From JALYUA01 sp039933215 (lineage in GTDB: Bacteria > Acidobacteriota > Thermoanaerobaculia > UBA5066 > Gp7-AA6): a stretch of DNA of 10,433 bases. Made by a program: the position numbers and the translations under genes. Under the pieces are notes generated by a model that ran no database searches, had not been told where the DNA came from, and saw only the letters and a program-made list of their open reading frames with translations. This document shows, in pieces, positions 1 through 5,662 of this stretch (position 1 is the stretch's first letter; every line of letters starts with the position of its first letter). The stretch lies in contig JBDTOO010000093.1 in NCBI GenBank assembly GCA_039933215.1, positions 1-10,433 on the forward strand. The letters run 5' to 3'.

Positions 1-459
1 CAGCGGGCGAAGATGAACGAAGAGATCATGAAGCTCTACCAGAGCGAGGGATACAACCCGATGAGCGGGTGTTTCCCGGTTCTGCTCCAGCTGCCGATCC
101 TCGTCGCGTTCTACAACGTGCTCTCGCGCTCGATCGAGCTGCGGCACGCGCCGTTCGTCCTCTGGATCCGCGACCTGTCGGCCGTCGATCACACGTATGT
201 GCTGCTCATCCTGATGATCGTCTCCATGTACGTCCAGCAGGCGATGACGCCGACGACGGCGGATCCGACGCAGAAGAAGATCTTCATGGCGATGCCCCTG
301 CTGTGGGGTTTCTTCCTGAAGGACATGCCCTCCGGACTCGTGCTTTACTGGCTGTTCAGCAACGTGTTGACGATCTTCCAGCAGATGATCATCAACAAGA
401 TGGCGAGCGGCGGCGATCCCGCCCCCGAGCCGAAGAAACTCAGGCAGGCGCGCGCCTAG
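1..459 (+). CDS. yidC: Membrane protein insertase YidC, C-terminal part (5' end outside window)
   Basis: YidC/Oxa1/Alb3 insertase, which inserts and folds proteins in the inner membrane alone or with SecYEG. Only the last 152 codons are present. The frame is open from base 1, so the ATG at 13 is internal and not the start. Visible family features are the segment ending EGYNPMSGCFPVLLQLP (a cytoplasmic loop leading into a membrane helix), followed by hydrophobic stretches VLLILMIVSMYV, IFMAMPLLWGFF and LVLYWLFSNVLTIFQQ. The last of these is a highly recognisable YidC C-terminal helix. A short basic tail (PEPKKLRQARA) ends the protein, as is usual for the ribosome-facing C-terminus. The jag/khpB gene follows after fewer than 20 bp, the standard yidC-jag pairing near bacterial origins. 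Identification is by motif recognition and context, and is secure. Confidence 0.96.
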   Translation, partial: QRAKMNEEIMKLYQSEGYNPMSGCFPVLLQLPILVAFYNVLSRSIELRHAPFVLWIRDLSAVDHTYVLLILMIVSMYVQQAMTPTTADPTQKKIFMAMPLLWGFFLKDMPSGLVLYWLFSNVLTIFQQMIINKMASGGDPAPEPKKLRQARA

Positions 460-477
460 CGGCGTCTCGAGGTCATG

Positions 478-1377
478 ATGCGATTCGAAGGAAAGTCCGA
501 GCAGGACGCGATCGAAACGGCCCTGAAGGAACTCAAGCGGCCCGCTTCGGAGTTGCGCTACCACGTGGTCCGCGACGAGAAGTCGTTCTGGGGCGGGCGG
601 GTCGTCGAGATCGAGGTCGAGGCCGACGGCGCCCACGCGGCCGTCGTCCCCGCTCCCGATCCGGACGCGAAGGTCCCCGCGGCCGCTCCGGCCCCCGCCC
701 CGTCCCCGCGCGCGCCGAAGGCTCCTCCCGCACCGGGGCCGCCCGCCGCGGCGACGTCCGCGTCCACGCCGTCCGCGTCCACGCCGTCCGCGTCCACGCC
801 GTCCGCGTCCACGCCGTCCGCGTCCACTCCGGCCGCGTCCGCTCCCCGAGCCGAGGCGCCGGCCCGCCGGGGTCCCGCCGCGGGATCCCTTCCGCGCAAC
901 CCCGCCGAGCCGGGCGCGATGGACGAGGAGGCGTTCGCCGCGGTCGAAGCCACCTTGAACGAGCTTCTCGCGGCCGCAGGATTCCTGGTCGAGACGCGCC
1001 GCCGCGCCGGCGAGGCGGAGATGCTCTTCGAGCTCATCGGCGACGACGTCGAGCCGCTGCTCGCCAACCGCGGCGAAGGGTTGAACGGCCTGGAGGTCCT
1101 GACGGGCCGCATCGCCTCCAAGCGGATCGGCCGGCCGGTCTATCCGCGCGTCGACGCCGAGGGCTTCCGCGCGCAGCAGAAGGAATCTCTCGAGGAGCTC
1201 GCGCTGCGGTCCGCGAACGAGGCGAAGCGCACCCGAAGTCCGCAACTCCTCCCGCCGCTCTCTCCCGGAGAACGCCGGCTCGTCCATCTCGCCCTCGCGG
1301 AAGATCCCGAGGTCGAGACGGAGAGCGAGGGCGACGGATTCTTGAAGCGCGTCGCGGTGCGTCCCCGGGCGAGCTGA
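478..1377 (+). CDS. khpB: Jag/KhpB-type RNA-binding protein (Jag-N, KH, R3H)
   Basis: Cytoplasmic RNA-binding protein of the Jag/KhpB family, linked in other bacteria to cell-envelope and division control. Numbering starts at the ATG at 478: residues 1-50 form the Jag-N domain (EGKSEQDAIETALKEL, then FWGGRVVEIEV). Residues about 51-147 are an Ala/Pro/Ser-rich low-complexity linker containing five SASTP repeats. Residues about 148-222 are a KH domain, and about 223-299 an R3H domain with its hallmark Arg-x3-His in ERRLVH (R266, H270) and the familiar VETESEGDG segment. The start could be the tandem ATG at 475, but the only Shine-Dalgarno (GAGG, 469-472) lies 2 nt from 475 and 5 nt from 478, favouring 478. 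The KH GxxG loop reads ANRG (196-199), so its first glycine is replaced. It follows yidC by 18 bp and is probably co-transcribed with it. Confidence 0.93.
   Translation: MRFEGKSEQDAIETALKELKRPASELRYHVVRDEKSFWGGRVVEIEVEADGAHAAVVPAPDPDAKVPAAAPAPAPSPRAPKAPPAPGPPAAATSASTPSASTPSASTPSASTPSASTPAASAPRAEAPARRGPAAGSLPRNPAEPGAMDEEAFAAVEATLNELLAAAGFLVETRRRAGEAEMLFELIGDDVEPLLANRGEGLNGLEVLTGRIASKRIGRPVYPRVDAEGFRAQQKESLEELALRSANEAKRTRSPQLLPPLSPGERRLVHLALAEDPEVETESEGDGFLKRVAVRPRAS
757..831 (+). repeat. Five tandem copies of a 15-bp unit in the khpB linker
   Basis: Five consecutive copies of TCCGCGTCCACGCCG run from 757 to 831. Copies one to four are identical and the fifth differs by one silent base (ACT for ACG). 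A degenerate sixth unit (GCCGCGTCCGCTCCC) follows at 832-846. Each unit is five codons (Ser-Ala-Ser-Thr-Pro), so a gain or loss of units keeps the frame. Near-perfect nucleotide identity points to recent slippage expansion in a disordered linker. Confidence 0.95.
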
Positions 1378-1435
1378 ACCGGCGGCGCGGAGGACGGCGA
1401 CCCGCCCGCCCCCGCGTCCGCCTGTTTGTTCTGCC

Positions 1436-2791
1436 GTGCGCCCCGCCTTCGCCTCCTTCGACGACACCATCGCGGCGCTCGCGACGCCTCCCGGCCGCTC
1501 CGCCCTGGCGCTCGTTCGGATCTCGGGCTCCCGCGCGCGGGAGGTCATCGCCTCCATCGCTCCGGATCTTCCCGTCCCGCTCCCGGCCCGGGAGCCACGC
1601 GTCTCCGCGATCGTCGACGGCGAAGGGGAGACCATCGACCGCGCCGTCGTCACGCTCTTCGCCGCGCCCGCCTCCGCGACCGGCGAGGACGTCGTCGAAA
1701 TCTCGCTCCACGGCGGACTCGCCGTCGTGGCGCGCGCTCTCGACGCGATCGCGAAATCGGGCGCGCGTCCGGCCCGGCCCGGCGAATTCACCGAGAGGGC
1801 GTTTCTGCTCGGAAAGCTCGACCTCGTCGAGGCGGAGGCGGTCCGCGAGTTGATCGACGCGCGGACGCCCGAGGCCGCGAAGGCCTCGGCCCGCCGCCTG
1901 TCCGGCCGGGTCTCGCGGCGGCTGGAGCGGGCCCGCGAAGATCTCGTCCGGGCCGCCGCCGAGCTCGCGGCCACCATCGATTTCGCGGAGGACGTGGGGG
2001 AGTCGGTCTCGCCGGAGACGCCGCGCCGCATCGCGGCGGCGATCGACGAGCTCGCGCTGCTCGCGGCGACCGCGCGCCGCGGGCGGCTCTTGAACGACGG
2101 CGCCCGGGTCGTCCTTCTCGGGCCGCCGAATGCCGGGAAGTCGACGCTCTTCAACGCGCTCGTCGGCAGCGATCGGGCGATCGTGACGGAGATCCCGGGC
2201 ACGACGCGCGACACGCTCGACGCCGCGATCGACATCGGGGGAATCCCGGTGCGCCTCGTGGACACCGCCGGACTACGCGAGACCGACGAGCCCATCGAGC
2301 GCATCGGCGTCGATCGCGCGCGCGAGGCGGCCGCGGGCGCCGACGCGGTGGTCTTCGTCTTCGACGCGGCGTCCGGCTGGCCGGAGAGCGCCGACGCGGA
2401 GCTCGCGAGGGGACCCGCGCTCCGGCTCGCGGTGGCCAACAAGATCGACACGGCCGGAGGCCGTCCGGCGCCTGCGGGCGCTCTGGCCCTGTGCGGGCTC
2501 GCTCCCGGCGCCGCGGAGACGCTGCGGGAAGCCGTGGCCGACCTGCTCGGCGCCGGTCCGACCGCGGAGGCGACATCCGAGTGCCTCGGTTCCGTGCGGC
2601 AGGCGGACCTCGTCGCGCGCGCGCACGGCTCCGCGGCCGAAGCCCTGGCGGCGCTCGCGCGCGGCGAGTCGCCGGAGTATCCCGCGGCGCACCTGGACGA
2701 GGCGCTGGCGGCGCTGGCCGATCTCTTCGGCGAGACGACGCCGGAGGAAGTCCTGAGGCGGATCTTTTCAACGTTCTGCATCGGGAAATAG
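1436..2791 (+). CDS. mnmE: tRNA modification GTPase MnmE
   Basis: GTPase that, with MnmG, installs the carboxymethylaminomethyl group at C5 of wobble U34 in a subset of tRNAs. The 451-residue length is typical. The N-terminal tetrahydrofolate-binding domain opens DDTIAALATPPGRSALALVR. The inserted G domain shows G1 GPPNAGKST (229-237), G2 TTRD (256-259), G3 DTAG (276-279) and G4 NKID (335-338). The protein ends FCIGK, which carries the conserved C-terminal cysteine (C448). The start is GTG at 1436, chosen because the family N-terminus begins almost immediately after it and no other start fits. No Shine-Dalgarno is visible in the 15 nt before it, and a TTTGTT hexamer 5 nt upstream is at best a poor promoter element. 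A 58-bp gap separates it from khpB, and mnmG follows after 64 bp. Confidence 0.97.
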   Translation: MRPAFASFDDTIAALATPPGRSALALVRISGSRAREVIASIAPDLPVPLPAREPRVSAIVDGEGETIDRAVVTLFAAPASATGEDVVEISLHGGLAVVARALDAIAKSGARPARPGEFTERAFLLGKLDLVEAEAVRELIDARTPEAAKASARRLSGRVSRRLERAREDLVRAAAELAATIDFAEDVGESVSPETPRRIAAAIDELALLAATARRGRLLNDGARVVLLGPPNAGKSTLFNALVGSDRAIVTEIPGTTRDTLDAAIDIGGIPVRLVDTAGLRETDEPIERIGVDRAREAAAGADAVVFVFDAASGWPESADAELARGPALRLAVANKIDTAGGRPAPAGALALCGLAPGAAETLREAVADLLGAGPTAEATSECLGSVRQADLVARAHGSAAEALAALARGESPEYPAAHLDEALAALADLFGETTPEEVLRRIFSTFCIGK

Positions 2792-2843
2792 CGCGAGGCG
2801 CGAACCGGCGGCGACAGGGGATCCGCGAACGGCGATTTCGATC

Positions 2844-2849
2844 TACGCT
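2844..2849 (+). promoter_or_regulatory. Candidate leaderless -10 element for mnmG (TACGCT)
   Basis: TACGCT fits the TANNNT pattern of a sigma70-type -10 box. It ends exactly 6 nt before the GTG start of mnmG, which would place the transcription start on the start codon. No Shine-Dalgarno exists in this interval and no clear -35 is seen. The same hexamer pattern at the same distance precedes rsmG and parA. Confidence 0.4.
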
Positions 2850-2855
2850 TGCTCT

Positions 2856-4724
2856 GTGCGATACGAAGTCCTGGTCGTCGGCGGAGGGCATGCGGGGATC
2901 GAGGCGGCGCATGCGGCCGCGAAGATGGGACGCCGCACCGCGCTCCTGACGTTGTCGCGCGGCACGATCGGGCGGATGTCCTGCAACCCCGCGATCGGGG
3001 GGCTCGCCAAGGGGCAGCTCGTGCGCGAGATCGACGCGCTCGGCGGGCTGATGGGCGGGCTCGCCGACGCCGCCGGAATCCAGTTCAAAGTGCTGAACCG
3101 GTCGCGCGGTCCCGCCGTTTGGGGTCCGCGCGCGCAGTGCGACAAGGCGCTCTACGCGCGCCGCGCCGCCGAGGCGCTGGAGAATCGGGGAAACCTCGAC
3201 GTCTACGAAGGGATGGCGGAGGAGCTCCTGGAGGAGTCCGGCCGCGTCGCGGGCGTCGGTCTTCCGGACGGCACGCGCCTCGAGGCGGGCGCCGTGGTCG
3301 TCACGACCGGCACGTTCCTGCGCGGACTCATGCACACGGGCCCACGGCGCACGGACGGCGGACGCGTCGGCGAGCCCGCCTCGACGGGACTCTCCGCGGC
3401 GCTCGCGCGCGCGGGGATCGCGTTCGGCCGGTTCAAGACGGGCACGCCGCCGCGCGTCGATCGCGACACCGTCGACTATGCGGCGTGCCGGCCGCAGGAG
3501 GGCGACGCGCGCCCGGTGCCTTTTTCTTTCCGGACCCGCGCGATCGAAACGCCCCAGGTTCTCTGCTGGCTGACCGACACCAACGAGACGGTGCACCGGA
3601 TCATCCGCGAGAACCTCGACCGGAGTCCGATGTACTCGGGCGCGATTTCCGGCATCGGGCCGCGGTACTGCCCCTCTGTCGAGGACAAGGTCGTGCGCTT
3701 TTCGCAGCGGCCGTCGCACCGCCTCTTTCTCGAGCCCGAAGGACTCGCCGCTCGCGAGATCTACGTCAACGGCCTGTCGACCTCGCTTCCCGAGGACATC
3801 CAGCGCCGGATTCTCGCGGAGATTCCCGGGCTCTCCGGCGCGCGCATGATCCGCGCGGGCTACGCCGTCGAGTACGACTTCGCCCATCCCGATCAACTCC
3901 ACGCGACCCTGGAATCGCGGCGCGTCCCCGGACTTTTTCTCGCCGGGCAGATCAACGGGACCTCGGGGTACGAGGAGGCGGCCGCGCAGGGGCTCTGGGC
4001 GGGAATCAACGCGGCGCTCGCCGCGCGGGCCGAGGAACCCTTCCTCCTCGACCGCTCCGAGGCGTACGCGGCCGTCATGATCGACGACCTGACGACGAAG
4101 GGCGTGGACGAGCCGTACCGCCTCTTCACGTCCCGCGCGGAGCACCGCCTGCTTCTCGGCGTCGACTCCGTGCTCCCGCGTCTGATCCCGCGCGCGTTCG
4201 CGCTCGGCCTCGTGACGGCCGAGGAGCGCGACCTGGCGCTGCGCTCGGAAGAGCGCCTTTCGCGCGCGGACCACCGGCTCGCCGCGGCCGCCGTGCACCC
4301 GGACCGGGAGACTCTCCGGGCGATGCGGGAGACCCTGGGAGTCGAAGTCGACGGGCCGACAACGATGCGTAATCTATTGAAAAGAAACGACTTATCCGTA
4401 GAAAATCTCGTCCTGTTCCGCGCGGAGCCCTTCGAGGGGCTCGACGCGGACGAGCGCGCGGTGCTCGAGTCGCGCGTGCGATACGAGGGTTACATCGTCC
4501 GGGAGCGCGAGAGGTTGGAGCGGACGCGCCCGGTCGAGGGGCGTCCCATCCCGCCGGAGTTCGAGTATCGCGGGATCGCGGGCCTCACGACCGAGGTCAT
4601 CGAAAAGTGCCGGGCGCGCCGACCGCGCACGATCGGCGAGGCGTCGCGGATCCCGGGCCTCACCCCGGCGGCCGTCGCGATAATCTCGGCGCATGTTGCC
4701 CGCCGGGGGCGAGTCTCCGCCTGA
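2856..4724 (+). CDS. mnmG: tRNA uridine-5-carboxymethylaminomethyl modification enzyme MnmG (GidA)
   Basis: FAD- and NADH-dependent partner of MnmE in U34 modification. It has 622 residues, the usual family length. The Rossmann dinucleotide motif GGGHAG lies at 9-14 right after the start. The two cysteines important in the family are both present: C43 in MSCNPAIGG and C272 in GPRYCPSVED. Other signatures are GPRAQCDKALY, AGYAVEYDF, GQINGTSGYEEAAAQG (364-379) and SRAEHR (426-431). The C-terminal helical domain, which binds MnmE and tRNA, completes the protein. The GTG start at 2856 puts the FAD motif at its normal distance from the N-terminus. There is no Shine-Dalgarno, but a TANNNT hexamer sits 6 nt upstream. 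The 3' end overlaps rsmG by 32 bp. Codons 505-517 form an unusually AT-rich patch in an otherwise GC-rich gene. Confidence 0.98.
   Translation: MRYEVLVVGGGHAGIEAAHAAAKMGRRTALLTLSRGTIGRMSCNPAIGGLAKGQLVREIDALGGLMGGLADAAGIQFKVLNRSRGPAVWGPRAQCDKALYARRAAEALENRGNLDVYEGMAEELLEESGRVAGVGLPDGTRLEAGAVVVTTGTFLRGLMHTGPRRTDGGRVGEPASTGLSAALARAGIAFGRFKTGTPPRVDRDTVDYAACRPQEGDARPVPFSFRTRAIETPQVLCWLTDTNETVHRIIRENLDRSPMYSGAISGIGPRYCPSVEDKVVRFSQRPSHRLFLEPEGLAAREIYVNGLSTSLPEDIQRRILAEIPGLSGARMIRAGYAVEYDFAHPDQLHATLESRRVPGLFLAGQINGTSGYEEAAAQGLWAGINAALAARAEEPFLLDRSEAYAAVMIDDLTTKGVDEPYRLFTSRAEHRLLLGVDSVLPRLIPRAFALGLVTAEERDLALRSEERLSRADHRLAAAAVHPDRETLRAMRETLGVEVDGPTTMRNLLKRNDLSVENLVLFRAEPFEGLDADERAVLESRVRYEGYIVRERERLERTRPVEGRPIPPEFEYRGIAGLTTEVIEKCRARRPRTIGEASRIPGLTPAAVAIISAHVARRGRVSA
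4369..4408 (+). other. AT-rich, atypical-codon island inside mnmG
   Basis: Twelve of these 40 bases are G or C (30%), in surroundings near 70%. The codons used (AAT, CTA, TTG, AAA, AGA, TTA, GTA, AAT) are almost absent from the rest of the window. The encoded peptide (RNLLKRNDLSVENL, from R505) fits the MnmG C-terminal domain, so it is real coding sequence. Within it, TTGAAA (4377-4382), a 16-bp spacer and TAGAAA (4399-4404) resemble a sigma70 promoter. TTATCCGTA (4392-4400) differs from a DnaA box at two positions. A role as an internal promoter is inference. Confidence 0.45.
4681..4686 (+). promoter_or_regulatory. Candidate leaderless -10 element for rsmG (TAATCT)
   Basis: TAATCT lies within the mnmG coding sequence and ends exactly 6 nt before the rsmG ATG at 4693. 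No Shine-Dalgarno is present in the spacer CGGCGC or just upstream. It matches the arrangement in front of mnmG and parA. The alternative is translational coupling through the 32-bp mnmG overlap with no promoter here. Confidence 0.38.
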
Positions 4725-5325
4725 GATCTTTCTCGCCCGCTTGAACGACCGCGCGCCCGCGTTCGGGCTGACGCTCCCCCTCCCCGCTCTCGACCGGCTG
4801 GCCCGATACCTGGCCTTCGTCGACCTGTGGCGCCGTCGAACGAACCTGACCGGCCCGATCGACGCCGACTCCCTCGCCGACCATGCGCTCGAATGCGCGC
4901 TCGGCGCGGACCTTCTGCCCGCCGGTCCCGTCGCGGACATCGGCTCGGGCGCGGGTTTCCCCGGCATCCCGCTCGCCCTCCTGCGGAAAGACGTGGTCAT
5001 CACCCCGGTCGAGCCGCGGCGTTTGAGGCGGGAGTTTCTGAACCTCGCCGCGCGCGAGCTGCGGCTCGAAAATGTGACTCTCTCCGTGCCGTCCGTCCGC
5101 GGCCTTCCCGCTTCGACAATTCGGGCGGCGGTCGCGCGGGCCGTCGGCGGAATCGCCGATATCCTGGCGGAACCCGCTTTCCTGGCGCCTCGCGCGCTGT
5201 TCCTGGCCTGGACGACGGAGCCCGAAACCCTGGCCCGCGACCTCGGAGGGCATTTCCGGCTCCGGAAGACCCATCCGGTCCCCACGACGCAACACAAGAC
5301 CATCGCCGTTTTCCAGAGGGTTTAG
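4693..5325 (+). CDS. rsmG: 16S rRNA (guanine527-N7)-methyltransferase RsmG (GidB)
   Basis: SAM-dependent methyltransferase for N7 of G527 in 16S rRNA; loss of this methylation causes low-level streptomycin resistance in several bacteria. The 210-residue length is typical. The N-terminal helical part includes LARYLAFVDLWRRRTNLTGP. The SAM-binding glycine loop is DIGSGAGFPG (82-91), followed by EPRRLRREFL at 107, where family members carry an acidic residue after beta-2, and by AWTTEP near the C-terminus. The protein ends TQHKTIAVFQRV. The ATG at 4693 lies inside the mnmG 3' end (32-bp overlap) and has no Shine-Dalgarno. A TANNNT hexamer 6 nt upstream suggests leaderless expression in addition to any mnmG read-through. 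It is the last gene before the parS-bearing intergenic region. Confidence 0.96.
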   Translation: MLPAGGESPPEIFLARLNDRAPAFGLTLPLPALDRLARYLAFVDLWRRRTNLTGPIDADSLADHALECALGADLLPAGPVADIGSGAGFPGIPLALLRKDVVITPVEPRRLRREFLNLAARELRLENVTLSVPSVRGLPASTIRAAVARAVGGIADILAEPAFLAPRALFLAWTTEPETLARDLGGHFRLRKTHPVPTTQHKTIAVFQRV

Positions 5326-5334
5326 GCCGGGGAC

Positions 5335-5348
5335 GTTCCACGTGGAAC
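5335..5348. other. parS centromere site 1
   Basis: Perfect 14-bp palindrome GTTCCACGTGGAAC, the variant of the chromosomal parS consensus (B. subtilis core GTTTCACGTGAAAC) known from high-GC chromosomes. It starts 10 bp after the rsmG stop and lies upstream of parA. The flanks GGAC and A are shared with the other two copies. It is the expected loading site for the ParB encoded downstream, which clamps DNA after CTP binding. Confidence 0.95.
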
Positions 5349-5393
5349 ACCGTCGCCTTCGCGTTCGCGCTGCGGCGCGATCGCTGCGGCTCC

Positions 5394-5442
5394 CGCCGCG
5401 TGAGGCTCCTCCCTCCTTCGTCGGGAGACTCCTCACGCGGCG
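5394..5442 (+). repeat. Inverted repeat/hairpin in unit 1
   Basis: Arms CGCCGCGTGAGG (5394-5405) and CCTCACGCGGCG (5431-5442) are perfect 12-bp complements. After a 3x3 internal loop, CTCCC (5409-5413) pairs with GGGAG (5423-5427), leaving a 9-nt loop. No T-tract follows, so this is not a classical intrinsic terminator. It could act as a 3'-end hairpin for rsmG, a REP-like element or a structured part of the parS region. Confidence 0.75.
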
Positions 5443-5484
5443 AGCGGATGTTTCGGAATCGCGGAAAGCGGGCGATTCCCGGAC

Positions 5485-5498
5485 GTTCCACGTGGAAC
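5485..5498. other. parS centromere site 2
   Basis: A second identical 14-bp palindrome GTTCCACGTGGAAC, exactly 150 bp after site 1 because it belongs to the second repeat unit. It lies 164 bp before the parA start. ParB bound here and spreading could reach the parA promoter region, giving a route for autoregulation (inference). Confidence 0.95.
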
Positions 5499-5543
5499 AC
5501 CGTCGCCTTCGGGTTCGCGCTGGGGCGCGACCGCTGAAGCTCC

Positions 5544-5592
5544 CGCCGCGTGAGGCTCCTCCCTCCCTCGTCGGGAGACTCCTCGCGCGGCG
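5544..5592 (+). repeat. Inverted repeat/hairpin in unit 2
   Basis: Same structure as in unit 1, shifted by 150 bp. Left arm CGCCGCGTGAGG (5544-5555) is unchanged. Right arm is CCTCGCGCGGCG (5581-5592), with A changed to G. In RNA this converts a U-A pair into a U-G wobble, so the 12-bp stem survives; in DNA it is one mismatch. The inner CTCCC/GGGAG stem is unchanged and one loop base differs. Confidence 0.7.
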
Positions 5593-5647
5593 AGCGGATG
5601 TTTCGGAATCGCGGAAAAGGGGAAGGTCCGGCCCGAGGCGCCAGTCC

Positions 5648-5656
5648 TGATAGCTT
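5648..5656 (+). promoter_or_regulatory. Candidate extended -10 leaderless promoter for parA (TGA-TAGCTT)
   Basis: TAGCTT (5651-5656) ends exactly 6 nt before the parA ATG at 5663 and is preceded by TGA, an extended -10 TGn motif. There is no Shine-Dalgarno in the spacer TCGCGA or just upstream, and no recognisable -35. This would start the transcript on the parA start codon. Nearby parS sites could allow ParB-dependent repression. Confidence 0.45.
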
Positions 5657-5662
5657 TCGCGA

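Larger units (their letters stand above)
5331..5617 (+). repeat. Tandem duplication of a 150-bp parS-plus-hairpin unit
   Basis: The only gene-free stretch above 300 bp is 5326-5662, and this repeat fills most of it. Unit one begins at 5331 and unit two at 5481, an exact 150-bp period. Comparing 5331-5467 with 5481-5617 I count 7 differences in 137 bp (about 95% identity) without gaps. Similarity then decays over the last 13 bp of each unit. Each unit contains a parS palindrome at its left end, a GC-rich spacer, a 49-bp hairpin and a conserved tail GCGGATGTTTCGGAATCGCG. The unit is directly repeated and carries no gene. The arrangement suggests segmental duplication of a parS region or a REP-like intergenic element. 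Confidence 0.93.

Noticed and set aside
561..568. CCACGTGG core in khpB resembling parS
   Set aside because: Only the central 8 bp match; four of the 14 positions differ, all in the outer arms. A similar partial match in atpH (around 9274) is rejected for the same reason.
1376..2813. Shared 12-mer GAACCGGCGGCG at 1376-1387 (end of khpB) and 2802-2813 (after mnmE)
   Set aside because: Low-complexity GC-rich sequence without palindromic or further shared context; chance is the simplest explanation.
2151..4298. Very long minus-strand open frame (715 codons) opposite mnmE/mnmG, and similar ones elsewhere
   Set aside because: It lies antisense to two well-identified genes. Its product is Arg/Ala/Pro-rich with no recognisable domain, the usual result of about 70% GC codon bias.
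4392..4400. TTATCCGTA as a DnaA box and this region as oriC
   Set aside because: Two mismatches to TTATCCACA, a single copy, and no other DnaA-box-like cluster or dnaA gene in the window. Kept only as part of the AT-rich island observation.
5342..5650. A 102-codon open frame made of two 50-residue repeats across the parS region
   Set aside because: The 150-bp period is a multiple of three, so any open frame repeats automatically. It begins inside a parS site, has no ribosome site and an Arg-rich composition typical of GC-rich shadow frames.
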